Positions 46,465 through 56,706 of a DNA stretch of 64,000 bases are shown piece by piece. A program made the translations under genes and the position numbers. Below the pieces are notes generated by a model. It made no database searches, was not told where the DNA came from, and worked only from the letters and a program-made list of their open reading frames with translations. Source of the DNA: Caballeronia sordidicola (lineage in GTDB: Bacteria > Pseudomonadota > Gammaproteobacteria > Burkholderiales > Burkholderiaceae); NCBI RefSeq assembly GCF_002220365.1, contig NZ_MTHB01000023.1:116785-180784 (forward strand), in the 5' to 3' direction. Positions within the stretch are counted from its first letter, which is position 1. Every line of letters starts with the position of its first letter.

Positions 46465-49400
46465 ATGAAACGCATGCTGTTTAACGCGACGCAGCAAGAA
46501 GAATTGCGCGTCGCCATCGTCGATGGGCAAAAACTCATCGACATCGACATCGAAACCGCCGGGCGCGAGCAGCGCAAAGGCAATATCTACAAGGGAGTCA
46601 TTACCCGCATCGAGCCCTCGCTCGAAGCCTGTTTCGTGAACTATGGCGAAGACCGCCACGGTTTCCTGCCGTTCAAGGAAGTCGCCCGCCAGTATTTCAA
46701 GGAAGGCGTCGACATGCGCTCCGCGCGCATCCAGGACGCGCTGCGCGAAGGCCAGGAACTGATCATCCAGGTCGAAAAGGAAGAGCGCGGCAACAAGGGC
46801 GCGGCCCTGACCACGTTTATCTCGCTCGCCGGACGTTACCTCGTCCTGATGCCGAACAACCCGCGTGGCGGTGGTGTATCGCGCCGGATTGAAGGCGACG
46901 AGCGCCAGGAATTGCGCGAAACGATGGCCCAGCTCGATTTGCCGGAAGGCATGAGCATCATCGCGCGCACAGCAGGGATCGGCCGCTCGGCTGAAGAACT
47001 GCAGTGGGACCTGAACTACCTGATGCAATTGTGGCGCGCGGTGGAAGCGGCGTCGCAAAGCGGCGTGGCCGGCAAGCCGATGCTGATTTATCTCGAATCC
47101 AGCCTCGTGATCCGCGCAATCCGCGATTACTTCCAGCCGGATATCGGCGAAATTCTCATCGATACCACCGAGATCCATGACCAGGCTAGCGCCTTCATGG
47201 ACATCGTGATGCCGGATAACCTGAGCAAGGTTAAGCGTTATCACGACGACGTTCCCCTCTTCTCCCGTTTCCAGATCGAACACCAGATTGAAACTGCGTA
47301 TTCGCGCACGGTGCCGTTGCCCTCGGGCGGCGCGATCGTGATCGACCATACGGAAGCGCTGGTGGCCATCGACGTGAACTCGGCCCGCTCGACCAAGGGC
47401 GCGGACATCGAGGAAACGGCGACCCGCACGAACCTCGAAGCCGCCGACGAAGTTGCACGCCAGTTGCGCCTGCGCGATCTGGGCGGCTTGATCGTGATCG
47501 ACTTTATCGACATGGAGTCGGCCAAGAGCCAGCGCGAAGTCGAGCAGCGTCTCAAAGACGCGCTCAAGCACGACCGTGCGCGCGTACAAATGGGCAAGAT
47601 TTCGCGCTTCGGTTTGATGGAGCTGTCGCGTCAGCGGCTGCGTCCGGCGCTCTCCGAAGGCAGCCACGTGACGTGCCCGCGTTGTAACGGCACAGGCCAT
47701 ATCCGCGACACCGAATCGTCCGCGCTGCAAGTGCTGCGGATCATTCAGGAAGAAGCCATGAAGGAAAACACCGCGGCGATTCATTGCCAGGTGCCGGTGG
47801 AAGTCACCGCCTTCCTGCTGAACGAAAAACGTTCGGAAATCAACAAGATCGAGTCGCGCTTCAAGGTCAACGTCGTGTTGATCCCGAACAAGCATCTCGA
47901 AACGCCGCATTACAAGCTGGAACGCCTGCGTCACGACGATACCCGTCTCGACGAACCGCGTGCCTCCTGGAAAATGGCCGAAGAAGCGGCGCACGAACTG
48001 GAATCCGAAACGGGTTACAGCAAGCGCACCGAAGAAATCAAGCCGAAGCAGGAAGCGATGGTCAAGGGCATCACGCCGGCATCGCCTGCGCCTAGCGCAC
48101 CGGTGAAGGTCGTTGCGGCTCCGGTCGCGGCAGCGGCTCCGGTGGTGGCTGCATCGACAGGCGGGTTTATCGGCTGGCTGAAGAACCTGTTCGGCGTCCA
48201 GCCCGAAGTAAAACCGGCTCCCGCGCCGGTCGCAGCGCCCGCACCGGCACGTCCGGCTCGTGGCGAACGGCCAGAGCGTACGGGCCAGGGTGGTGATCGG
48301 AACCGCAACCGTCGTGGTGGCGCTGCTTCGCGCGATAGCGCTGCTGCCGCTACGGGCGCTACGCCAAGCGCGCCGGGCACGGCAGGTGGTCGTCAAAACC
48401 CGCGCCGCGAGGAACGGGAACCGAAGGAAACGCGTGAGCCGCGCGAAGCACGTGAAACCCGCGAGCCGCGCGAACCGCGTGGTGGACGTGAAGGCCGCGA
48501 GCCGCGTGAGGCACGCGAAGGTCGCGAACCGCGTGAGGCACGTGAAGGCCGTGAACCACGCGAGCCGCGCGAAGTACGCGAGCCGCGTGAACCGCGTGAG
48601 AACCGTGGTGAACGCGCACCGGAAAGTGCTGAAGCCGCTGATCGTGGTCAACGCCGTGAACGTGGGGAACGTCCGGAACGGGGCGAACGCCGCAAGCCGC
48701 AACCGGAAGCCGCCGTCGAAGCATTGACGCAAGGCGAAACGGTCGTGTCGGAGTTGACGGACACCACCCTGTCGGGCCAGGAATCGCAGCAGAACGGCAA
48801 CGCTGACGCATTGCAGGCCGATCAGGCCAGCGCAGCGCGTGAAGGCGAAGAACGCCGTCGCCGTCGTCGGGGTCGTCGTGGCGGACGCCGTGATCGCGAA
48901 GAAGACGGTGTAACGGCCAATCAGGCCGCCGACACTGCTGAAAACGAAGGCAATGTTGACAGCGAACGGGCACAAGCCGGCGTGTTTGACACGGATTCGT
49001 CGAACGAAGCCGATGACAGCCGCGATTTCGCACCCGCTGTGGCTAAACCCGTTGAAACGGCACCCGCTGTGCAGGCGCCCGTGGAAGCACCCGCACATGC
49101 AGTCACGGTCGAGCCGGTTTCGGCCGCCGCGATCAGCGTGACGGAGTTGCCGGAACCGGTTCGCGTTGCGCCGGTTGAAGCCGTGCCCGTGGAAGCAAAG
49201 CGCGCCGAAGCCGAAGGTTTTGTGGTGTCGCATGGCGCGCAGGAAGTGCATGCTGCGCAGGAAACCGGCGCAACGGTTGTCGAAGCCCCCGCGACGCACA
49301 TCTTTGAAAAGCCAGTGTCACGGCCGATCGAAAACCCGTTCGGACCGACGCCGAAGGTAGCGGAAGAAAAGGTCGAAAGTCCTTTCACCGATACCCCGAA

Positions 49401-49884
49401 GGCAGCGGAACCCGCGCCCGTCGTAGCTCAAGCGGTGCCGGAAGCTCAAGTCGCTGAACCGGTGGAAACGGCGAATGTCGCCTCGACACCGGCATCGGAG
49501 ACGTTTGCACCAGTCGCATCGCCCGCGCCGGTTTTGGCAGAGGCGTCGGCGCCGGTCGAATCCGAGCCGGTAAAGACGTTTGAACCGGTGGAAACCGTGG
49601 CTCCTGCAGCGCCTGTAGCGCCCGCTCCCGTAGCAGCTGCCCCGGCTGCCGAGGTTGCGCCAGTCGCTCCGGTCGCGGCTGTCACCCTGAAAGAAGAAGC
49701 GCTCAAGCCGATGCTGGATACGGCGGGCCTCGTCTGGGTGAATACCGACGCCGACAAACTCCGCGCAGCCCGCGAAGCCGCGGCTCAGGCGGAAGCGCCC
49801 AAGCGTATCGTGCGCGAACGCAAACGCCTGCCGCCGCTGGACGCCGCGCCGATGCAGCAAGTGGAAACAGGTAAAGACGCTTAG
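46465..49884 (+). CDS. rne: Ribonuclease E
   Basis: Endonuclease that starts mRNA decay and processes rRNA and tRNA. The catalytic half matches E. coli numbering: S1 domain with [20 protein letters not shown] (37-56), metal-binding Asp303 (VAIDVNSA) and Asp346 (IDFIDME), and zinc-link Cys404 and Cys407 (CPRCNGTGH). The C-terminal half (about 530-1139) is disordered scaffold: a hydrophobic [10 protein letters not shown] segment that may bind membrane, a long run of REPRE-type repeats near 650-720, an [12 protein letters not shown] block near 800, Ala/Pro/Val-rich repeats, and a conserved end with [15 protein letters not shown]. It stands alone with a terminator after it. Confidence 0.97.
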   Translation: MKRMLFNATQQEELRVAIVDGQKLIDIDIETAGREQRKGNIYKGVITRIEPSLEACFVNYGEDRHGFLPFKEVARQYFKEGVDMRSARIQDALREGQELIIQVEKEERGNKGAALTTFISLAGRYLVLMPNNPRGGGVSRRIEGDERQELRETMAQLDLPEGMSIIARTAGIGRSAEELQWDLNYLMQLWRAVEAASQSGVAGKPMLIYLESSLVIRAIRDYFQPDIGEILIDTTEIHDQASAFMDIVMPDNLSKVKRYHDDVPLFSRFQIEHQIETAYSRTVPLPSGGAIVIDHTEALVAIDVNSARSTKGADIEETATRTNLEAADEVARQLRLRDLGGLIVIDFIDMESAKSQREVEQRLKDALKHDRARVQMGKISRFGLMELSRQRLRPALSEGSHVTCPRCNGTGHIRDTESSALQVLRIIQEEAMKENTAAIHCQVPVEVTAFLLNEKRSEINKIESRFKVNVVLIPNKHLETPHYKLERLRHDDTRLDEPRASWKMAEEAAHELESETGYSKRTEEIKPKQEAMVKGITPASPAPSAPVKVVAAPVAAAAPVVAASTGGFIGWLKNLFGVQPEVKPAPAPVAAPAPARPARGERPERTGQGGDRNRNRRGGAASRDSAAAATGATPSAPGTAGGRQNPRREEREPKETREPREARETREPREPRGGREGREPREAREGREPREAREGREPREPREVREPREPRENRGERAPESAEAADRGQRRERGERPERGERRKPQPEAAVEALTQGETVVSELTDTTLSGQESQQNGNADALQADQASAAREGEERRRRRRGRRGGRRDREEDGVTANQAADTAENEGNVDSERAQAGVFDTDSSNEADDSRDFAPAVAKPVETAPAVQAPVEAPAHAVTVEPVSAAAISVTELPEPVRVAPVEAVPVEAKRAEAEGFVVSHGAQEVHAAQETGATVVEAPATHIFEKPVSRPIENPFGPTPKVAEEKVESPFTDTPKAAEPAPVVAQAVPEAQVAEPVETANVASTPASETFAPVASPAPVLAEASAPVESEPVKTFEPVETVAPAAPVAPAPVAAAPAAEVAPVAPVAAVTLKEEALKPMLDTAGLVWVNTDADKLRAAREAAAQAEAPKRIVRERKRLPPLDAAPMQQVETGKDA

Positions 49885-49904
49885 TAATCGCATCTGACCT
49901 GTCG

Positions 49905-49941
49905 AAAAGCGCCACGTGACTTCGGTCCGTGGCGCTTTTTT
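49905..49941. terminator. Terminator downstream of rne
   Basis: GCGCCAC (49909-49915) pairs with GTGGCGC (49929-49935), flanked by AAAA and TTTTTT. Confidence 0.9.
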
Positions 49942-50071
49942 ATCGGCCGGAGGACAAATGCCCCTGAAAAGGCGAGGGCGAGCCGCCTTCGGACCGCCCT
50001 TCCGCTAAAATGAACTGTTCGAAGTTGATAGCGGCCCGCTCCGCCGCCGCTGCACGAGAAATAAAAGGATC

Positions 50072-51181
50072 ATGTCCCGACGCATCATTCCTGTCACCGA
50101 TGTCAGCGCGATCCCGGATTTTTCCGGCATCGCAGCGACGCCGCGCGGACTGCTCACCGACCGGCTGTCGCGTGAGTTGCGCGATCTGCGCATATCGGTG
50201 ACTGATCGTTGCAATTTTCGCTGCGTGTACTGCATGCCGCGCGAAGTTTTCGATAAAAACCACGAATTCCTGCCGCATAGTGCCCTGCTGTCGTTTGAGG
50301 AAATCGAACGGCTGGCGAAGTTGTTCGTCGAACACGGCGTAGAAAAAATCCGTCTGACCGGCGGCGAACCGCTGCTGCGCAAGAACATCGAATTCCTGAT
50401 TGAACGGCTGGCCCTGCTGCGCACGCCGGAAGGCCGTCCGCTCGATATCACGCTCACCACCAACGGATCGATCCTCGCCCGCAAGGCGCGCTCGCTGAAA
50501 GACGCGGGGTTGTCGCGGGTAACGGTGAGCCTCGACGCGCTCGACGATGCGTTGTTTCGCCGCATGAACGACGCCGATTTCGCCGTCGCCAACGTGCTCG
50601 AAGGCGTTGAGGCCGCGCACGCTGCCGGCCTGGCGCCGCTGAAGGTCAACATGGTGGTCAAGCGCGGCACGAACGACGCCGAAATCGTGCCGATGGCGCG
50701 CCATTTCAAAGGCAGCGGCACGGTGCTGCGCTTTATCGAATATATGGATGTGGGGGCGTCGAACGGCTGGAACATGAGCGAAGTGTTGCCGTCGGCGGAC
50801 GTGGTCGCGCGCATTGCCGAGCATTTTCCGCTGCGGCCGCTCGAAGCCCACAACGACGCCGAGACCGCGCAGCGCTGGGCTTACCAGGATGGCAGCGGTG
50901 AGATCGGTGTCATTTCGAGCGTGACACGCGCGTTCTGCGGCTCCTGCACGCGGGCCCGCCTCTCCACTGAAGGCAAGCTGTACTTGTGCCTGTTCGCCAC
51001 GTCCGGCCACGACTTGCGCGCGCTGATCCGCAGTGGCGCAAGCGACGCCAAGGTTGCCACAGCTATTGCCCGGATCTGGGAAGCGCGCACCGACCGCTAC
51101 TCGGAACTTCGCGGCAGCAACGCGTTGCCTGCTGCCGACCCGGACGCTCCGCGCGTCGAAATGTCCTATATCGGCGGCTGA
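50072..51181 (+). CDS. moaA: GTP 3',8-cyclase MoaA
   Basis: Radical-SAM enzyme for the first step of molybdopterin synthesis. The 369-residue protein has the N-terminal Fe-S motif CNFRCVYC (Cys47, 51, 54), the second cluster's [20 protein letters not shown], and the essential Gly-Gly end (SYIGG). An AAGGA ribosome binding site precedes the ATG. A TAAAAT box at 50006-50011 may belong to its promoter but has no good -35. mobA starts 2 bp after the stop. Confidence 0.97.
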   Translation: MSRRIIPVTDVSAIPDFSGIAATPRGLLTDRLSRELRDLRISVTDRCNFRCVYCMPREVFDKNHEFLPHSALLSFEEIERLAKLFVEHGVEKIRLTGGEPLLRKNIEFLIERLALLRTPEGRPLDITLTTNGSILARKARSLKDAGLSRVTVSLDALDDALFRRMNDADFAVANVLEGVEAAHAAGLAPLKVNMVVKRGTNDAEIVPMARHFKGSGTVLRFIEYMDVGASNGWNMSEVLPSADVVARIAEHFPLRPLEAHNDAETAQRWAYQDGSGEIGVISSVTRAFCGSCTRARLSTEGKLYLCLFATSGHDLRALIRSGASDAKVATAIARIWEARTDRYSELRGSNALPAADPDAPRVEMSYIGG

Positions 51182-51182
51182 C

Positions 51183-51830
51183 ATGGCCGATGTCGATTTA
51201 CCTCGCCCGGCCGGCAGTCCAGTGCACAAGCGCGACATCACTGGCGTCGTGCTGGCGGGCGGACGCGGATCGCGCATGGGCGGTGTCGATAAAGGCCTGC
51301 AACCGCTCGACCTCGAACCGCTTGCGCTCCATGCGCTGCGGGCGCTCAAGCCTCAATGCGGCGCGATGCTGATCAGCGCGAATCGCAGCCTCGAGATCTA
51401 CGCGCAGCTTGGCATGCCCTTCCAGGCAAAGGTGATTGTCGATGCGTTTCCCGATTTTCCGGGCCCGCTTGCCGGGATATCGGCGGCGTTGCATGCAGCA
51501 CAAACTGAATTCGTGCTGTTCGTGCCCTGCGACGCGCCTTTCATCGAGTCTCATCTGGCCGAACGGCTATTCGACGGCTTGAGCGCCGGACAAGCGGATA
51601 TCGCGATGGCGGCGGTCGTCGATGCCGCGGGCGAACGCCAGGTGCACCCGGTTTTCGCGTTGCTGCGCGCTTCGCTGGCGGACGATCTCGACGCGTACAT
51701 CCGTACCGGCGAGCGCAAGGTCCGCGCGTGGTACGCGCGCCACAAGGCGGTAGAAGTGAGCTTCGCCAACGAGCGTGCGTTTTACAATGTCAACGATTTG
51801 CAGCAGCTAGCCGATCTCAATCGCAACTAA
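51183..51830 (+). CDS. mobA: Molybdenum cofactor guanylyltransferase
   Basis: Attaches GMP to molybdopterin to form the bis-MGD cofactor. The 215-residue nucleotidyltransferase has LAGGRGSRMGGVDKGLQPLD (the NTP loop) and VPCDAPFIESHL. Start at 51183 lies just after moaA; a frame running back inside moaA is rejected. Confidence 0.95.
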   Translation: MADVDLPRPAGSPVHKRDITGVVLAGGRGSRMGGVDKGLQPLDLEPLALHALRALKPQCGAMLISANRSLEIYAQLGMPFQAKVIVDAFPDFPGPLAGISAALHAAQTEFVLFVPCDAPFIESHLAERLFDGLSAGQADIAMAAVVDAAGERQVHPVFALLRASLADDLDAYIRTGERKVRAWYARHKAVEVSFANERAFYNVNDLQQLADLNRN

Positions 51831-51960
51831 GCACCGGTTCGTTTCGCTCCATGCTCAGGGTTGCGGCGATGCCTCGGCTTGGTCAGTCGCCGCTTTGCAG
51901 CGACTACAGCAGCGGCAGCGCCAGCATCCTCGACATGCCAGCCCTTTCACCGGTCCGCCC

Positions 51961-51988
51961 GCGGGCTTTGCATCGCGGGCTTTGCATC
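51961..51988. repeat. 14-bp direct repeat upstream of moeA
   Basis: GCGGGCTTTGCATC occurs twice in tandem, 23 bp before the moeA start, within the 180-bp mobA-moeA gap. Confidence 0.75.
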
Positions 51989-52010
51989 GCGATTTCCGCT
52001 CCACCCATCA

Positions 52011-53345
52011 ATGAACACACCCAGGCACTTTCCGAGCTGCGTCGCCGAGTACGATCCGAACGCGCTGCCCGTCAGCGCGGCGCAGGAGATCGTGCGCCAG
52101 TGGGCGTTGCCGCGCGGTCGCACCGAGGTGGAACACGTTGGTCTCTTCAACGCACTTGATCGGGTGCTGGCAGAAGATGTCATCTCGCCGATCAACGTTC
52201 CATCACACGACAACTCGGCCATGGACGGTTATGCGTTCGATGGTGCGACGCTGCCGAGTGGATCGGACCATGCGGCGAGATCGAGCCTCCCCGACGATGC
52301 ACTGCTCCGCTTGACGGTCGCGGGTACGGCGCTCGCCGGACAACCGTTCGAAGGGCATCCGCTTGCCGCGCAATGCGTGCGCATCATGACCGGAGCGCTG
52401 ATTCCGCCTGGCTGCGACACCGTCGTGCCGCAAGAACTCGTGCAGCGCACAGGCGATGCCATCACGTTCGCCCCAGCGGGTATCGTGCGCGGTGCAAATC
52501 GGCGGCTCGCGGGAGAGGATCTCGCGCAAGGCCAGCCGGCGTTGCGCAAGGGCCGTATTGTGCGTGCGTCGGATCTTGGTTTGCTTGCGTCGCTGGGTAT
52601 TGGCGGCGTGGAGGTACAACGGCGCGTGCGTGTTGCGTTTTTTTCAACCGGTGACGAATTACGTTCGGTCGGTGAAGGGCTGGCGCCGGGTTGCGTCTAC
52701 GACAGCAACCGCTATACCCTCTTCGCGATGCTGCGCCGGATGAACGTGGAACCGGTGGATCTGGGGATTGTGCGTGACGACCGTGCATCGCTTGAACGGG
52801 CGTTGCGACAGGCTACGCAGGGCGCCGACGTGGTGATCAGTTCGGGTGGCGTGTCTGTTGGCGATGCCGACTTCACGCGCGACCTGATGAACGCGCTTGG
52901 CGACGTGGCGTTCTGGAAGATCGCGATGCGTCCCGGCCGGCCGCTCGCGTTCGGCCGCCTGTGGTCGGGCAAGCGTCCGGGCGAAGGCGAATCTGCCTTG
53001 TTCTTTGGCTTGCCGGGCAATCCGGTTGCGGTGATGGCAACGTTTTATTTCATCGTGCGCGAGGCGTTGCTCGCCATGTCGGGCGCGACGCCCTATTCGC
53101 TGCCGTTGATAGCGGCGACGAGTTCGCAACCGATCAACAAACGCGCCGGGCGCTCGGAGTTTCAACGCGGTATTGCACGCCGGGACACCGCCGGGCACTG
53201 GCATGTGGTGACAACCGGGCCGCAAGGCTCGGGCGTGCTGAGTTCAATGAGCGAAGCCAATTGCTTCATTGTCCTGAAGCACGACGCAGGAAATATCGAT
53301 GCAGGTGACAGCGTGGATATCCTGCCATTCGACGGCCTGATCTAG
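52011..53345 (+). CDS. moeA: Molybdopterin molybdenumtransferase MoeA
   Basis: Inserts molybdate into adenylylated molybdopterin. The 444-residue protein has DNSAMDGYAF, the catalytic-domain GDELRSVGEGLAPGCVYDSN, SSGGVSVGDADF and MRPGRPLAFGRL. Third gene of a moaA-mobA-moeA set. The start at 52011 suits the family's N-terminus; the reading frame runs 50 codons further upstream without coding likeness. Confidence 0.95.
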   Translation: MNTPRHFPSCVAEYDPNALPVSAAQEIVRQWALPRGRTEVEHVGLFNALDRVLAEDVISPINVPSHDNSAMDGYAFDGATLPSGSDHAARSSLPDDALLRLTVAGTALAGQPFEGHPLAAQCVRIMTGALIPPGCDTVVPQELVQRTGDAITFAPAGIVRGANRRLAGEDLAQGQPALRKGRIVRASDLGLLASLGIGGVEVQRRVRVAFFSTGDELRSVGEGLAPGCVYDSNRYTLFAMLRRMNVEPVDLGIVRDDRASLERALRQATQGADVVISSGGVSVGDADFTRDLMNALGDVAFWKIAMRPGRPLAFGRLWSGKRPGEGESALFFGLPGNPVAVMATFYFIVREALLAMSGATPYSLPLIAATSSQPINKRAGRSEFQRGIARRDTAGHWHVVTTGPQGSGVLSSMSEANCFIVLKHDAGNIDAGDSVDILPFDGLI

Positions 53346-53478
53346 TTTCAAAGGCTCTTCGACAACCTGCTTCAAGAACCTGAACCTCAAGAACCTGGAC
53401 CGCCGCGCCGCCCTGACTCAGGCGGCTAAAACGGATGGTTCGAATGCATTGCACTATGACTGACGGGGCTTTTCCTTC

Positions 53479-53754
53479 ATGAAAAAACAGATTTCGTTCA
53501 TCGCGCCGGGACAAACGGCCAAAGCGCTGATTCTCGTGTACCTGACCTTCAGCGTACCCATCGTGTTGCTCGGCGTGCTGGTTGCGTTCTTCCGATACGG
53601 CTCGGTCGAGCTGAGCACCGTAACAAGCGCGCTCCTGCTTAATGCGATCCTCGGCTTCATCTTGCTGTGGATCGCGTGCCATGCGTACAACTGGGTGGCG
53701 TCACGGTTCGGCGGTATTGAGATCGTCTTGTCCGACGCACCAGAGGAGGCATGA
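53479..53754 (+). CDS. Small two-helix membrane protein of unknown function
   Basis: 91 residues, not recognised. Two hydrophobic segments (about 14-41 and 49-70) with short polar ends; the N-terminus is KKQISFIAPGQTAKALILVY. It overlaps the GNAT gene by 4 bp (ATGA), so it is probably translated with it. A 15-bp direct repeat (TCAAGAACCTG-AACC/GACC, 53372-53401) lies upstream. Confidence 0.7.
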   Translation: MKKQISFIAPGQTAKALILVYLTFSVPIVLLGVLVAFFRYGSVELSTVTSALLLNAILGFILLWIACHAYNWVASRFGGIEIVLSDAPEEA

Positions 53755-54242
53755 TGAACACTCAGATCCGACCCGCCGCGCCCGCCGATGCCGCCGCGAT
53801 CTTTAGCTTGATGCTCGAGCTGGCCGAGTTTGAAAAGCTCATGCACATGTTCATTGCGACCGAGGGCGGCGTGCACGACGCGCTATTCGGCGCGCGGCCG
53901 TCAGCCGAAGCCCTGGTAGCCGAAGAGAACGGGCACATAGTGGGCTATGCGCTGTTCTTCCACAATTACTCGACCTTCCTCGGCAAGCGCGGCTTGTTTC
54001 TCGAAGACCTGTACGTGAAGCCGGCCACTCGCGGCAGCGGTCTCGGCACAAAGATGCTGCGTGCTTTGGCGGCCCTTGCGGTGCAACGTCAATGCGGCCG
54101 CTTCGAATGGACCGTGCTCGACTGGAATCAGAACGCCATCGGCTTCTACGAGAAGATGGGCGCAACGGTGTTGCCCGACTGGCGCATCGTGCGCATCACG
54201 GGTGACGCATTGGCGACGCTGGCTTCGCCTGCCGCTGACTAA
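53751..54242 (+). CDS. GNAT-family N-acetyltransferase
   Basis: 163 residues, diamine-acetyltransferase-like plan: TQIRPAAPADAAAIFSLMLE at the start, then ALFFHNYSTFLGKRGLFLED and LYVKPATRGSGLGTKMLRAL (the acetyl-CoA loop), and a WTVLDWNQNAIGFYEKMGA end. These motifs resemble spermidine/spermine-type acetyltransferases; the substrate is inferred only. The start may be ATG 53751 or 53754; a GAGGAGG site precedes both. Confidence 0.85.
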   Translation: MMNTQIRPAAPADAAAIFSLMLELAEFEKLMHMFIATEGGVHDALFGARPSAEALVAEENGHIVGYALFFHNYSTFLGKRGLFLEDLYVKPATRGSGLGTKMLRALAALAVQRQCGRFEWTVLDWNQNAIGFYEKMGATVLPDWRIVRITGDALATLASPAAD

Positions 54243-55720
54243 ACTCCGGGCTCGTCGCGTTCTGCGGGTTCTTCGCGTTCATCACCGAGCAAGTTGGCCA
54301 CCTGCTCGCCCGGCAACGCTTCCACGTCACGCAGTTTCTTGCTCATCTGTCGCGTACGCGTTTCCGCCGATTCAATAGAACGCGTCACTGCTTCAAGCTG
54401 CGATCGCGTCTTTGACAGCACTTCTCCAAACTTCCTGAACTCCGTTTTTACGGCGCCGAGCACTTGCCAGACTTCACTGGAACGCTGCTCGATTGCCAGC
54501 GTCCTGAAACCCATCTGCAAGCTGTTCAGTAGCGCGGTCAACGTGGTCGGACCTGTCACGCTCACCCGGTATTCCCGCTGCAGAAAATCAGTCAACCCCG
54601 GACGGCGAAGGATTTCCGCATACAGGCCCTCAGTCGGCAGGAACAACAACGCGAAGTCCGTGGTGTGCGGAGGCGCGACGTACTTCTGCGCAATGGCCTT
54701 CGCTTCCGCACGAATGCGCCCTTCCAGCGCACGTGACGCTTCCTCGACCGCGACTACATCGGCGCGATCCTGCGCATCGATCAGCCGCTCGTAGTCCTCG
54801 CGCGGAAACTTGGCGTCGATAGGCAGCCACACCGGCGTGGCCGCCGCATTCGCGCCGCTCTGGCCGGGCGCGTCGTGACGACCGGGCAGCTTGATGGCAA
54901 ACTCCACGCGATCGTTGCTCTTCGGGATGGTGGCGACATTCTTCGCGTACTGATCCGGGGTCAACAACTGCTCGAGCAACGATTCAAGCTGCACTTCGCC
55001 CCAGGTCCCACGCGTCTTGACGTTGGTCAGCACCTTCTTCAAGTCGCCAACGCCCGCCGCCAGCGTCTGCATTTCCCCCAATCCGCGATGCACCTGTTCC
55101 AGCCGGTCCGACACCAGCTTGAACGATTCGCCAAGCCGTTGCTCCAGCGTGGCGTGCAGCTTTTCATCGACGGTACGGCGCATTTCTTCGAGCTTCGCCG
55201 CGTTGTTCGCTTCGATATCCTTCAGCCGCGCTTCGAGCGTTGCGCGCACCTCGCTCAGCCGACGGTCATTCGACTCCGACATCTGCGCGAGCTGCAGCGT
55301 GAGCGCATCGCCGAAACGCTTCAGCGCCTGGCTTTGTTCGTCGCGTGCGTGCTGGCTTTGCAGCGCGTTGCTCTCCGTCAGCGTGACAAGTTGCCGGGAG
55401 AACGCTTCAAGCTGCGTGTTCTGGACGTTCGCCATGCTCGCGAGTTGCGTTGCGAGCGTCTGCTGGAATTGAGCGAACGCTGTACCCGCCTCGGTACGCG
55501 ACGCGCGAGACGTTTCTGTTACTTCGCCACGCACATTACGTTCGAGCCGCTCCTGGGCGCGCGCATGCGCTTCGCCCATATCGATAATCCGATCGGCCAG
55601 CGCCTCGAACTGCTCCTCGACATCTGTTTCCCGCTTCGGCCGCAGCAACAGCATCAACGCGATCCCCAGAGCGATCGCAAGGACGGCGACACCCACGCTC
55701 AACAGCAACAACATGGTCAT
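54239..55720 (-). CDS. rmuC: DNA recombination protein RmuC
   Basis: RmuC limits inversions at short inverted repeats; biochemistry unclear. The 493-residue protein has an N-terminal membrane anchor (3-25), a long coiled coil (about 35-215), and the nuclease-like core with GTWGEVQLESLLEQLLTPDQ, then LPIDAKFPREDYERLIDA and LLFLPTEGLYAEILRR. It overlaps the upstream hydroxyacid dehydrogenase gene by 4 bp. Confidence 0.94.
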   Translation of the reverse strand: MTMLLLLSVGVAVLAIALGIALMLLLRPKRETDVEEQFEALADRIIDMGEAHARAQERLERNVRGEVTETSRASRTEAGTAFAQFQQTLATQLASMANVQNTQLEAFSRQLVTLTESNALQSQHARDEQSQALKRFGDALTLQLAQMSESNDRRLSEVRATLEARLKDIEANNAAKLEEMRRTVDEKLHATLEQRLGESFKLVSDRLEQVHRGLGEMQTLAAGVGDLKKVLTNVKTRGTWGEVQLESLLEQLLTPDQYAKNVATIPKSNDRVEFAIKLPGRHDAPGQSGANAAATPVWLPIDAKFPREDYERLIDAQDRADVVAVEEASRALEGRIRAEAKAIAQKYVAPPHTTDFALLFLPTEGLYAEILRRPGLTDFLQREYRVSVTGPTTLTALLNSLQMGFRTLAIEQRSSEVWQVLGAVKTEFRKFGEVLSKTRSQLEAVTRSIESAETRTRQMSKKLRDVEALPGEQVANLLGDEREEPAERDEPGV

Positions 55721-56697
55721 TTCTTCAGGACTTCCGGATTGATCGGGTTCGGCGGGTTACCTGCGCGCGGACCTTCGCCCAGCGCGGCGATCAGGTTGTC
55801 CGCGGCGAGATTGGCCATGGCCCGGCGCGTGGATTCGGTCGCGCTCGCAATATGCGGCGTCAGCACCACGTTCGGCACGGTCAGGAAATCTTGATTGAAG
55901 TTCGGCTCGCCTTCGAACACGTCCAGCCCCGCCGCCGCGATGGTCTTGCTACGCAACGCCTGGATCAGCGCCGCGTCGTCCACAATCCCGCCACGCGCGA
56001 TATTGGTCAGCGTAGCCGTAGGTTTCATGGCCGCCAGTTCAGCCGCGCCAATAGTGTGGTGATTCTCCGCGGTGTACGGCAGCACCAGCACGACGTGGTC
56101 GGCGCGCTTGAGCAAGTCAGCCTTCGATACATACTCCGCGTTCAATTCCGCCTCGATCTCCGGCGCGACGCGCGAACGGTTGTGATAGATCACGCGCATG
56201 TTGAACCCGCGCGCGCGCCGGGCGAGGGCCTGGCCGATGCGCCCCATGCCGAGCACGCCGAGCGTGGAGCCGCATACGTCGGTACCGAGGAACGCGTCGT
56301 AGGACCATGTGCCCCACTTGCCCGCGCGCAGGAAGTGTTCGGATTCAGCAAGACGACGTGCGGCGGCCATCATCAGTGCCCACCCGAAGTCCGCTGTGCT
56401 TTCGTTCAATACGTCGGGTGTATTGGTGCCGAGCACGCCGTGCGCGTTCAACGCCTGCATGTCGAAGTTGTTGTAACCCACGGCCATGTTCGACACGACC
56501 TTGAGATTCGGGGCGCCTTCGAGGACCTTCGCCGTGACGGGGTCGCCTGCAAGCAAAGCGCCGTCGCGGTCAGCCATGCGGCGCGCGAATTCGTCGGGGC
56601 TAAGCGGCGCGCCCGGATTGGCATCGACTTCAAAATATTGCCGGAGACGTTCGATCACGTCCGGGAAAATGGGGCGGGCAACCAGCACTTTCTTCAT
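55717..56697 (-). CDS. D-isomer 2-hydroxyacid dehydrogenase (glyoxylate/hydroxypyruvate reductase-like)
   Basis: 326 residues with the NAD(P)-binding GSTLGVLGMGRIGQALARRA, catalytic Arg in NIARGGIVDD, Glu in EGEPNFN and His in LTPHIASATE. The pattern fits GhrB-type reductases acting on glyoxylate, hydroxypyruvate or gluconate derivatives. It starts 9 bp after the transporter gene stop and overlaps rmuC. Confidence 0.9.
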   Translation of the reverse strand: MKKVLVARPIFPDVIERLRQYFEVDANPGAPLSPDEFARRMADRDGALLAGDPVTAKVLEGAPNLKVVSNMAVGYNNFDMQALNAHGVLGTNTPDVLNESTADFGWALMMAAARRLAESEHFLRAGKWGTWSYDAFLGTDVCGSTLGVLGMGRIGQALARRARGFNMRVIYHNRSRVAPEIEAELNAEYVSKADLLKRADHVVLVLPYTAENHHTIGAAELAAMKPTATLTNIARGGIVDDAALIQALRSKTIAAAGLDVFEGEPNFNQDFLTVPNVVLTPHIASATESTRRAMANLAADNLIAALGEGPRAGNPPNPINPEVLKK

Positions 56698-56706
56698 CGA
56701 CTTCTC

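Noticed and set aside
46399..49299. 966-codon minus-strand open frame
   Set aside because: Antisense to rne. It is a mirror of the repetitive Ala/Pro/Arg codons of the RNase E tail and has no start signal or domain.
49885..50071. Molybdenum cofactor riboswitch upstream of moaA
   Set aside because: Most of the 187 bp is the rne terminator and a short promoter-like stretch; I see no room for the known Moco aptamer.
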